From contig JBLWSY010000005.1 of the NCBI GenBank assembly GCA_048270425.1, forward strand, positions 134,646 to 198,645: DNA of 64,000 nucleotides, given 5' to 3'. The position numbers and the translations under genes were made by a program. The DNA is from Oceanospirillum sp048270425 (GTDB taxonomy: Bacteria; Pseudomonadota; Gammaproteobacteria; Pseudomonadales; Halomonadaceae). Every line of letters starts with the position of its first letter. The first letter of the stretch is position 1. A model generated the notes under the pieces. That model ran no database searches. It worked only from the letters and a program-made list of their open reading frames with translations, and was not told where the DNA came from. Positions 1 through 7,349 of this stretch are shown piece by piece.

Positions 1-2472
1 GCCGGTGATAAGGTGCCTTATCGTGAATTCCGTGCTAAGTGCCGTGAATATGCTGCCGAACAGGTTGCTGGCCAGAAAGCTGACTTTATCCGCCTGGGTA
101 TCGTGGGTGATTGGGAGAACCCTTATCTGACCATGAACTATCAGACGGAAGCGGATATTGTTCGTGCTCTGGGGCGAATCGTAGAAAATGGCCATCTGGT
201 GAAAGGCTATAAGCCGGTTTACTGGAGTGTTGTCGGTCAGTCTGCGCTGGCAGAAGCTGAGGTTGAGTATCAGGATAAAATCTCTATCGCACTGGATGTG
301 GCCTATACCTTTATCGATCAGGACAAGGTGCTGGAATTGTTCGGTAATCCGGTGGGCGAAGGTGACGTTTCTGTTGTGATCTGGACCACTACCGCCTGGA
401 CACTGCCGGTGAGTCAGGCGGTATCTCTGAATGCGGGCCTGGACTATGCACTGGTACAAGTGCGTGATCAGCGTTTTGTGCTGGCAGCGGATATGGTGGA
501 AGGCATCATGGCGCGCTGGGGCGAAGACAAATTTGAAGTGTTGGCGACAGTTTCCGGTCAGTCGCTGGAAAATCTGCTGCTAAAACACCCGTTCTTCGAC
601 AAACAGGTGCCTGTGATTCTGGGCGACCACGTCACTACAGATGCTGGTACTGGTGCTGTTCACACGGCTCCTGACCATGGTATGGAAGACTTTGTGGCCG
701 GTAAGGCCTACGGCCTTGGCACTATCAATCTGGTGCAGGCAAACGGTGTGTACAGCGATGAAGCCGGTGAGTTTGCCGGTCTGCATGTGTACAAAGCTGA
801 CGAGCCGGTAATGGATGCACTGACCCGTGAAGGTAAACTGGTGCACCATAAAGCGTTTGAACACAGCTACCCGCACTGCTGGCGTACCAAGACCCCTCTG
901 ATCTATCGTGCGACTCCTCAATGGTTCGTATCCATGGAAGAGAAAGGCCTGAAGAAAGACGCGCTGGAGGCGATCATGGGTGTGCAGTGGTTCCCGGCCT
1001 GGGGACAGAACCGTATTGAAGCGATGGTTGATCAGAGCCCGGACTGGTGTGTCTCCCGTCAGCGTACCTGGGGGGTGCCGATCACTTTGTTCATCAACAA
1101 AGAGACCGATGAACTGCACCCGAATACCGCTGAGCTGATCGAAAAAGTCGCTCTGCTGATCGAAAAAGAGGGTATGGATGCCTGGTTCGAGCTGGACGCT
1201 GCTGAGCTGCTGGGGGATGAAGCGGATCAGTACTACAAGGTCACGGACACTCTGGACGTTTGGTTCGATTCAGGTGTCACTCATCACTCGGTACTCCGCC
1301 GTCGTGAAGAGCTGACTTTCCCTGCGGATCTGTATCTGGAAGGTTCCGACCAGCACCGTGGCTGGTTCCAGTCGTCACTGAAAACATCCATTGCGATCAA
1401 CGGCTGCGCACCTTACAAGCAGGTGCTGACCCACGGTTTCACTGTGGATGAAAAAGGCTACAAAATGTCCAAGTCTCTGGGCAACGTGATTGGCCTGAAA
1501 GAAGTGACCGATTCTCTGGGTGGCGACATTCTGCGTCTGTGGGTTGCGGCTACGGATTACTCTGGTGAGATGGCGTTTTCAAAGCAGATTCTGCAGCGTA
1601 CTGCCGATTCTTATCGTCGTATCCGCAACACGGCGCGTTTTCTGCTGGCGAACCTGAACGGCTTTAATCCGGAAACCGATATGGTTAAGCCTGAAGAGAT
1701 GCTGTCTCTGGACCAGTGGGCGGTTGATCGCGCACTTGAGTTACAAGGAGAGCTTCAGACGGCGTATAACGAATACCACTTCCTGAGTGTTTACCAGAAA
1801 GTCCACAATTTCTGTGCTCAGGATCTGGGTGGTTTCTATCTGGATATCATCAAAGACCGTCAGTACACCACGCAGCCGGACAGCCTGGCGCGTCGTTCCT
1901 GTCAGACTGCGCTGTACCATATCATCGAGGCGCTGGTTCGCTGGGTCGCACCGATTCTGACCTTCACGGCAGAAGAGATCTACGAGAACATTCCGGGTCA
2001 GCGTGAAGAGTCGGTTTATCTGACGACCTGGTACGAAGGTCTGTTTGAAATGAAGGCGGACGGTGACAAAAACCGCGATTACTGGAACCGTATCGCTGAC
2101 GTTAAAGAAGCCGTGAACAAGGCCCTGGAAGATGCCCGTAACGCCGGAATCGTAAAAGGTTCTATCGCAACAGAAGTAACGCTGTTTGCCGATGCGGAAC
2201 TCAAATCCCTGATCGAAGGTCTGGGAGATGAGCTGCGTTTTGTACTGCTGACGTCGGCTGCACAGGTTGCAGATCTGGCAGATGCCGGTGATGCTGCAGA
2301 AACTGATCTGGCGGGTCTTAAGGTTGCCGTTAAAGCTTCTGAGCATGCTAAATGTGGTCGTTGCTGGCATCACCGTGAGGATGTTGGTCAGCATGCAGAG
2401 CACCCTGAACTGTGTGGTCGTTGTGTGACTAACCTGCCGGAAGGCGAAGGTGAGCAGCGTCAGTTCGCATAA
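1..2472 (+). CDS. ileS: Isoleucyl-tRNA synthetase, 5'-truncated by window edge
   Basis: Charges tRNA-Ile with isoleucine in the cytoplasm, with editing of misactivated valine. The reading frame is open from base 1, so the gene starts before the window. About 823 residues are visible, against roughly 940 in the family, and the HIGH motif lies outside. Visible are the editing (CP1) region, with TTTAWTLP near the start and GTGAVHTAPDHG, the catalytic KMSKS loop (about base 1465) and the anticodon-binding domain. At the C-terminus a zinc finger has paired CGRCW and CGRC motifs. It is followed by lspA, the conserved gammaproteobacterial order. Recognition is certain; only the 5' end is missing. 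Confidence 0.97.
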   Translation, partial: AGDKVPYREFRAKCREYAAEQVAGQKADFIRLGIVGDWENPYLTMNYQTEADIVRALGRIVENGHLVKGYKPVYWSVVGQSALAEAEVEYQDKISIALDVAYTFIDQDKVLELFGNPVGEGDVSVVIWTTTAWTLPVSQAVSLNAGLDYALVQVRDQRFVLAADMVEGIMARWGEDKFEVLATVSGQSLENLLLKHPFFDKQVPVILGDHVTTDAGTGAVHTAPDHGMEDFVAGKAYGLGTINLVQANGVYSDEAGEFAGLHVYKADEPVMDALTREGKLVHHKAFEHSYPHCWRTKTPLIYRATPQWFVSMEEKGLKKDALEAIMGVQWFPAWGQNRIEAMVDQSPDWCVSRQRTWGVPITLFINKETDELHPNTAELIEKVALLIEKEGMDAWFELDAAELLGDEADQYYKVTDTLDVWFDSGVTHHSVLRRREELTFPADLYLEGSDQHRGWFQSSLKTSIAINGCAPYKQVLTHGFTVDEKGYKMSKSLGNVIGLKEVTDSLGGDILRLWVAATDYSGEMAFSKQILQRTADSYRRIRNTARFLLANLNGFNPETDMVKPEEMLSLDQWAVDRALELQGELQTAYNEYHFLSVYQKVHNFCAQDLGGFYLDIIKDRQYTTQPDSLARRSCQTALYHIIEALVRWVAPILTFTAEEIYENIPGQREESVYLTTWYEGLFEMKADGDKNRDYWNRIADVKEAVNKALEDARNAGIVKGSIATEVTLFADAELKSLIEGLGDELRFVLLTSAAQVADLADAGDAAETDLAGLKVAVKASEHAKCGRCWHHREDVGQHAEHPELCGRCVTNLPEGEGEQRQFA

Positions 2473-2530
2473 CCCATAGCCGGTTTAGCACTCGTTGGTT
2501 TATGGCTTATAACAGAGCCGTAAACATCTG

Positions 2531-2554
2531 CAGAGGCGCCTTAGGGCGCCTCTG
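2531..2554. other. Perfect 10-bp hairpin between ileS and lspA
   Basis: CAGAGGCGCC (2531-2540) and GGCGCCTCTG (2545-2554) form a perfect stem around the loop TTAG. The sequence after it (TTATAAGT) is a poor U-tract, so this may be a weak terminator, an attenuator, or an RNA-processing site tuning lspA relative to ileS. Confidence 0.6.
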
Positions 2555-2585
2555 TTATAAGTCGCGTAAAACTCACTATCTGAGA

Positions 2586-3140
2586 ATGACAGTTGTGGAT
2601 CAAAAAAAGGACAGAAGAGGGATTCAGCTGAAATGGCTGCTGCTGAGTGTTTTGGTCGTGGCAGTGGATCTGATCTCTAAAGCTTGGGTGACGGACAGTT
2701 TTAACTATGCTGAGCGCCTGTACGTGCTGCCGGTGTTTGATCTGACCTTGCTGCACAATACCGGAGCCGCCTTCAGTTTTCTGGCGGGTGAATCCGGTTG
2801 GCAACGTTGGTTTTTCGCTTTGGTTGCCGTTGGTGTTAGTGGTGGCCTTCTGGTTTGGATGGCAAAACTAAAAGCCAGCGAAACCTGGTTAGCTTGTGCG
2901 CTGGCATTGGTTCTTGGCGGTGCTCTGGGAAACCTGCATGACCGTATTTTATTAGGCCATGTGGTGGATTTTTTACTGTTTCATTGGGACGGTGCTTATT
3001 TCCCGGCTTTCAACCTGGCTGATGCCGCCATCACACTGGGTGCCGGTATGCTGATTGTGGATATGGTCCGCAATCCCGAGAATGGCAAGGGTAGCGGAAA
3101 AAACAGCGATAAAGCCGATAACGGTAAAGAGCGCGGCTAA
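2586..3140 (+). CDS. lspA: Lipoprotein signal peptidase (signal peptidase II)
   Basis: Inner-membrane aspartyl protease that removes signal peptides from diacylated prolipoproteins such as the BamD and subtilase lipoproteins in this window. Four hydrophobic segments are visible. The two catalytic aspartates are in GNLHDRILLGHVVDFLLF and FNLADAAITLG. I chose the ATG at 2586 (MTVVDQKKDRRG), giving 184 residues. The upstream in-frame ATG at 2502 would translate through the 2531-2554 hairpin and add an unconserved leader. The C-terminus carries a hydrophilic Lys/Gly/Asn-rich tail of about 20 residues, longer than the usual 165-170 residue protein. It sits between ileS and fkpB as in Pseudomonas. 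Confidence 0.95.
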   Translation: MTVVDQKKDRRGIQLKWLLLSVLVVAVDLISKAWVTDSFNYAERLYVLPVFDLTLLHNTGAAFSFLAGESGWQRWFFALVAVGVSGGLLVWMAKLKASETWLACALALVLGGALGNLHDRILLGHVVDFLLFHWDGAYFPAFNLADAAITLGAGMLIVDMVRNPENGKGSGKNSDKADNGKERG

Positions 3141-3259
3141 CAGATCCTGGCTTGCGGGTTGTCTGACAGAGAATTTCTGAGAAACATTTCACCGGGTAGC
3201 TGATCGGCTGTCCGTCGGGTTGAGCAAGTCTCAGCCTGTAACGAATAAGGGTAAATATC

Positions 3260-3724
3260 ATGAGTGAACAACAGATCGGTCCCGGTAAACAGGTTACCTT
3301 GCACTTTGCGTTGAAACTGGCGGAAGAAGGCGCAATTGTTGACAGTACTTTTGAGAAAGATCCGGTTCGCCTGATTGTGGGTGACGGCAATCTTCCGGAT
3401 GGCTTCGAAAAGCCCCTGCACGGCCTGACAGCGGGAGCGAAAGAAGAATTTGATATCGCTCCGGAGCATGGTTTTGGCCAGCATAACCCAAGCAATATTC
3501 AGAAGTTGCCACGTGCTCAGTTTTCCCCTGATCTGAATCTGGAACCCGGACTGATGCTAAGCTTTGCCGATAAAGCCAACGGCGAGTTGCCGGGTGTGGT
3601 GGTTGAGTTTGATGATGAGCAGGTGACCGTCGACTTCAATCATCCTCTTGCGGGACGCCCACTAAAATTTGAAGTGGAAATCATCGCAGTTGAAGATGCA
3701 GATACTCAGGCGACTGAAGCTTAA
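3260..3724 (+). CDS. fkpB: FKBP-type peptidyl-prolyl isomerase, SlpA/FkpB type
   Basis: Peptidyl-prolyl cis-trans isomerase and chaperone of the cytoplasmic SlyD/SlpA branch. The 154-residue protein has the FKBP core (VTLHFALKL, DSTFEKDPVRLIVGDG, LPDGFEKPLHGL) interrupted by the insert-in-flap region, which starts near EHGFGQHNP. The C-terminus resumes the FKBP fold (HPLAGRPLKFEVEII). There is no metal-binding His-rich tail, which separates it from SlyD. The start ATG follows GGGTAAATATC. Its position between lspA and ispH is the standard gammaproteobacterial order. Confidence 0.93.
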   Translation: MSEQQIGPGKQVTLHFALKLAEEGAIVDSTFEKDPVRLIVGDGNLPDGFEKPLHGLTAGAKEEFDIAPEHGFGQHNPSNIQKLPRAQFSPDLNLEPGLMLSFADKANGELPGVVVEFDDEQVTVDFNHPLAGRPLKFEVEIIAVEDADTQATEA

Positions 3725-3780
3725 TTTTCAGCTGATAACTGACACTTATAGATACTGACCCCGCTTTAAAGAGAGGCATC

Positions 3781-4791
3781 ATGTCAGCGACAGACGTTAA
3801 TCCGGCAGAGATGAATAACACGCAGGCTGATCCTGCAGGTATCCAGATTAAACTGGCTAACCCTCGCGGCTTCTGTGCTGGTGTGGACCGGGCAATTGAG
3901 ATCGTTAATCGTGCTCTTGAGGTGTTCGAGCCGCCGATCTATGTGCGTCACGAGGTGGTGCATAATAAGTTTGTGGTCAATGACCTAAAAGCTCGCGGCG
4001 CCATCTTCGTTGATGAGCTGCATGAGGTACCGGACGATACCATTGTAATTTTCAGTGCTCACGGTGTTTCCAAAGCGGTTCAGGATGAAGCAGATCGTCG
4101 TGGTCTGAAGGTGTTTGACGCTACCTGCCCGCTGGTCACCAAGGTACATCTTGAAGTGCTGAGGTACAGCAAGCAGGGACAGGAGTGCATTCTGATTGGT
4201 CATCAGGGGCATCCGGAGGTAGAGGGGACCATGGGGCGTTATGATACGTCTGCAGGCGGAACCATCTATCTGGTAGAGAATGAATCCGATGTGGCGGATC
4301 TTGAAGTACGGGATCCGTCCAAGCTGGCGTTTGTAACGCAAACCACGCTTTCAATGGATGATACTGCCCGTGTGATTGATGCACTGCGGTCAAAGTTTCC
4401 TGACATTCAGGGGCCTAAGAAAGACGATATCTGCTACGCCACCCAGAATCGTCAGGATGCCGTCAAACAACTTGCCGCTGAATGCGATCTTGTGCTGGTA
4501 GTGGGTTCACCTAACAGTTCTAACTCCAACCGTCTGCGTGAGCTGTCTGAGCGTATGGATACTCAGGCGTATCTGATTGATAACGCTACCGAGATCGATC
4601 CTGCCTGGCTCTCTTCTCAGCCAAAGATCGGTATTACAGCAGGCGCTTCTGCTCCGGCGGTTCTGGTTCAGGAAGTGATTGAACGGCTTAAAGAGTTGGG
4701 GGCCAATGACCCTGTAGAGTTGGATGGACGTGAAGAGAATGTGGTCTTCTCCATCCCTAAAGAGTTACGCCTGACAGATATCAGTGAATAG
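3781..4791 (+). CDS. ispH: 4-hydroxy-3-methylbut-2-enyl diphosphate reductase
   Basis: Last enzyme of the MEP pathway, reducing HMBPP to IPP and DMAPP with a [4Fe-4S] cluster in the cytoplasm. The three cluster cysteines are visible in NPRGFCAGVDRA, DATCPLVTKVH and DDICYATQNRQ. The substrate-binding segments VVGSPNSSNSNRL and TAGASAPAVLVQEV are intact. The 336 residues include a non-conserved N-terminal extension of about 23 residues (start ATG preceded by AGAGAGGCATC). IPP/DMAPP made here would feed the isoprenoid synthase at 58.6 kb and ubiquinone synthesis (ubiD). A strong terminator follows. Confidence 0.97.
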   Translation: MSATDVNPAEMNNTQADPAGIQIKLANPRGFCAGVDRAIEIVNRALEVFEPPIYVRHEVVHNKFVVNDLKARGAIFVDELHEVPDDTIVIFSAHGVSKAVQDEADRRGLKVFDATCPLVTKVHLEVLRYSKQGQECILIGHQGHPEVEGTMGRYDTSAGGTIYLVENESDVADLEVRDPSKLAFVTQTTLSMDDTARVIDALRSKFPDIQGPKKDDICYATQNRQDAVKQLAAECDLVLVVGSPNSSNSNRLRELSERMDTQAYLIDNATEIDPAWLSSQPKIGITAGASAPAVLVQEVIERLKELGANDPVELDGREENVVFSIPKELRLTDISE

Positions 4792-4808
4792 TTTTTCCTG
4801 ATCCGAAC

Positions 4809-4856
4809 GAAAAAAGCGCCGCTTGAATATTAAACATTCAGCTGGCGCTTTTTTTA
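4809..4856 (+). terminator. Rho-independent terminator after ispH
   Basis: AAAAAGCGCC (4811-4820) pairs with GGCGCTTTTT, with an inner TGAAT/ATTCA stem, followed by a T run. It ends the ileS-lspA-fkpB-ispH transcript and, being A/T-flanked on both sides, could also work for pilE from the other side. Confidence 0.9.
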
Positions 4857-4912
4857 TGGGTTGAACGTCACTATTCCGGGTAATCAATGCCAAAGTATCT
4901 GAGTTCAGACAG

Positions 4913-5323
4913 TTACCAACAGGCTGCCGGGGATTTATTTTCACCCGATGCCGATTTTGTCAGCTCAATCTTTGTACAGCCGGTATCTCCTGCCTGCGAA
5001 CCCGTGGCAGTGGCTGAAATTTTATAGCCCGTCGATGACGCGTTTTCGACCGCTAGTGTGTAATAACCTTCCGAGGATGTTGTGGCGGCATTCAATCCTG
5101 CGCTGCTCATATCATTGGTGTAGCTGCTATGGTTGGCACGCCAGTTTTCCTGAGCCAGTTGTATGCGCAGAATTGCGGTGTGGGCATCGGCTCGCCGACT
5201 TTCAAAAGCGTAGCTCTGGTATGATGGGTAAGCGACTGTTGCCAGAATGCCGATAATGGCGATAACAATCAGCAACTCTATCAGGGTAAAGCCACTTTGT
5301 TTGATGTTTTTAGAGTCAGGCAT
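4913..5323 (-). CDS. pilE: Type IV minor pilin PilE
   Basis: Minor pilin of the type IVa pilus, held in the inner membrane until cleaved by PilD and added to the fibre or tip complex. The start is the ATG at 5323, preceded by AGGAAG, giving MPDSKNIKQSG then FTLIELLIVIAIIGILATVAYP. Prepilin cleavage is after Gly11, and Glu5 of the mature chain is present. Mature length is about 125 residues, and the C-terminal pair of cysteines (GCTKIEL...AACW) would make the D-region disulfide. It is divergent from fimT, unlike Pseudomonas where pilE ends the same operon. A longer reading frame to 5443 has no ribosome site and is not used. Confidence 0.9.
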   Translation of the reverse strand: MPDSKNIKQSGFTLIELLIVIAIIGILATVAYPSYQSYAFESRRADAHTAILRIQLAQENWRANHSSYTNDMSSAGLNAATTSSEGYYTLAVENASSTGYKISATATGSQAGDTGCTKIELTKSASGENKSPAACW

Positions 5324-5461
5324 AATGCTTCCTTTCTGATCCTGATCACAGGCAAATAATCTTACCGGCAAAGTTCGCGCAAACACTGATGAACAGTGCT
5401 TGTGAATCCTATTTCTGCGTGGCATGTTAAGACAATTACGCACTAAAAAACAGAGGGCAGT

Positions 5462-5977
5462 ATGAGAGCGCAGGGATTCACTCTGATAGAACTGCTGTTA
5501 ATGTTGGCGATCATCGCGATTTTAGCAGGTTTAGCTGCGCCTAATATGGGCGAATATATAGAGCAGGAGCGGGTTCGTGGTGCTTTTGTCAATATAAAGC
5601 AGGAACTCTCGTATGCCCGTTCAGAAGCAATCAAACGAAATGCGACAATTTTCATTTCGTCTTCTCCAGGAACCAATTGGTGTGTCGGAATGAGTCTGAC
5701 AGCAAACTGTGATTGCTCAATTACCAATCCTAATACGTCAGATGCCTGCGCCCTACCAATCAATGGAACCAAGGTGCTGCGACGGATCACCAGCGGTGAT
5801 TATTCCGGTGTGACAATGAATACTGATCATGCGTTTAGCTTCGATGGAACTCGAGGTCTTGCATCATCTTCAGGTTCTTTTGATCTTTCTTCAGATAATT
5901 ACTCTGGTAAGGCAGTAATCTCTATTCTGGGAAGGGTTAAGGCATGCGGAACGGTTAGTGGCATGGAGGGCTGCTAA
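5462..5977 (+). CDS. Minor pseudopilin, FimT/FimU (GspH) family
   Basis: Minor pilin that primes assembly of the pilus with PilV, PilW and PilX. MRAQG precedes FTLIELLLMLAIIAILAGLAAP, a class III prepilin signal with Glu5. A GspH-type domain follows, with the common GspH/FimT segment SYARSEAIKRN, then a C-terminal cysteine pair (VKACGTVSGMEGC). 171 residues. The stop is immediately followed by the pilW ATG (5978), so translation is probably coupled. It could be named fimT or fimU; the sequence alone does not decide. Confidence 0.88.
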   Translation: MRAQGFTLIELLLMLAIIAILAGLAAPNMGEYIEQERVRGAFVNIKQELSYARSEAIKRNATIFISSSPGTNWCVGMSLTANCDCSITNPNTSDACALPINGTKVLRRITSGDYSGVTMNTDHAFSFDGTRGLASSSGSFDLSSDNYSGKAVISILGRVKACGTVSGMEGC

Positions 5978-6760
5978 ATGATCACGTATCAAGCAAGACG
6001 GACAAAACAATCAGGCTTTACCCTGCCTGAGCTGCTTATTTCACTAGTCCTTGGTCTAACACTCGTGGGTGCTGTTATGAGCGCCTATCTGACCGCCCTG
6101 AAATCATCCGGCGACAATAACGAACAAGCTCAGCTGACTCATAATCTCAGAGCCAGTCTTGATTTGATCTTAAGTGACCTCAAGCGGGCCGGAGGAATAG
6201 GTTCGGGCAATCTTCCTGGCACGGATGCCAGTATGCGTGACCGCTATGGGGATAACGCCTTTATGGATGTGGTGAGTAATTTAAAACTCTGGAACTGTAA
6301 CGCTGCAAATGAATGCTCCTGCGTGACCTATAGCTATGACCTTGAAGGAGATAATGATCCTTATAATGATGATGGGAATATTGATACGCCGGATATGAAC
6401 CATTTTGGCTTCAAAGTAAATGACGGAAAGATCAGTCTGAGAAAGGGCCCTCGGATTGCATCGGTATTAGGTCCTCATCCTGGATGTGGCTATGATAATG
6501 GGACCAATCAGTGGGAAGCTCTTACTGAAGACGATATCCAGATCACTCAGTTCAGCATCAGCTATATCGACGGTGACGGCAATATTCTTGCAGAACCGGA
6601 GGCGATCAATATTCAAAATGGCAGTGCCTGTAGCTCCGGTGAACAGTGCATTGAAGAACGAAATCTTCAGGTCACCATCAGTGGTACCAAAGATGAGTTC
6701 TCGTTAACAGTGTCCGGTAAAGTGAGGGTGCGTAATGACCGCTTCTTCCTCAAACCTTAA
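5978..6760 (+). CDS. pilW: Type IV pilus minor pilin PilW
   Basis: Large minor pilin of the priming/tip complex. The prepilin signal is MITYQARRTKQSG followed by FTLPELLISLVLGLTLVGAVMSAYL, with Glu5. After the long amphipathic helix (residues about 14-75) comes a globular domain with several cysteines (NCNAANECSC, GCGYDNG, ACSSGEQC). 260 residues is short for PilW, but the arrangement fits. It is translationally stacked between fimT and pilX and overlaps pilX by 26 bases. Confidence 0.85.
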   Translation: MITYQARRTKQSGFTLPELLISLVLGLTLVGAVMSAYLTALKSSGDNNEQAQLTHNLRASLDLILSDLKRAGGIGSGNLPGTDASMRDRYGDNAFMDVVSNLKLWNCNAANECSCVTYSYDLEGDNDPYNDDGNIDTPDMNHFGFKVNDGKISLRKGPRIASVLGPHPGCGYDNGTNQWEALTEDDIQITQFSISYIDGDGNILAEPEAINIQNGSACSSGEQCIEERNLQVTISGTKDEFSLTVSGKVRVRNDRFFLKP

Positions 6761-7301
6761 TCGCCTGAACAGAAGTCAGTCTGGTATGGCGACTTTGATG
6801 TTTGCTGTTGTGTTGCTGATTGCCCTTACCGTGATTACCTTTCTGAGTGCTAAAACACTGCTGACTGAGCAGGCAATATCCGCCAACGAATACCGAAGCA
6901 AAGAAGTAAGCTATGCTGCTGAGGCTGCATTGGAATACGGCATTGCCTGGTTGGATAGCAATGACCCCGGCTTTGCGAGTTGGAATAACGCAGATCTGGA
7001 TAGCGATGGCATTAAATTCAATGACCTAAGCGCACCAAACACCACGGTGGTCAGTGGCAGCAATACTTATAACCTCAGTGTTGATTACATTCGCCGTTGT
7101 TTGGAAGGCGCAACAGATAATGACGAAGCTGCTAATTCGGTCTGCGAACAATGGATTATTGAAGTTGAAGCAACGGCAACGGCTGCTTCTGACTCTGATC
7201 TTAGTCGAAAGCAATGGATACGGGTGCTTCAGACACCTAATGCAACGGATCCTGCTAAGACCGATTTTATTCGAATTCCCGGTAGCTGGCGCGACTGGTG
7301 A
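6735..7301 (+). CDS. pilX: Type IV pilus minor pilin PilX
   Basis: Minor pilin of the PilX/GspK-like class. The leader ends RNRSQSG-type (NRLNRSQSG), followed by MATLMFAVVLLIALTVITFLSAKTL. As usual for PilX, the Glu5 found in other pilins is absent. The rest reads like PilX: EYRSKEVSYAAEAALEYGIAWL, then a variable globular domain with two cysteines (RRCLEGATDNDEAANSVCEQW). 188 residues. It starts inside the pilW tail and ends 48 bases before the PilV-like start, so the four genes form one operon. Confidence 0.85.
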   Translation: MTASSSNLNRLNRSQSGMATLMFAVVLLIALTVITFLSAKTLLTEQAISANEYRSKEVSYAAEAALEYGIAWLDSNDPGFASWNNADLDSDGIKFNDLSAPNTTVVSGSNTYNLSVDYIRRCLEGATDNDEAANSVCEQWIIEVEATATAASDSDLSRKQWIRVLQTPNATDPAKTDFIRIPGSWRDW

Positions 7302-7349
7302 GTTTATTTGCAGCTCGTAAATACCATGGACTGGTATGAGGGTACTCCT

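Noticed and set aside
5336..5348. FNR-like box CTGATCCTGATCA before pilE
   Set aside because: It lies about 13 bases before the pilE start codon, too close to act as an activator site; only a chance match to the chemoreceptor box.
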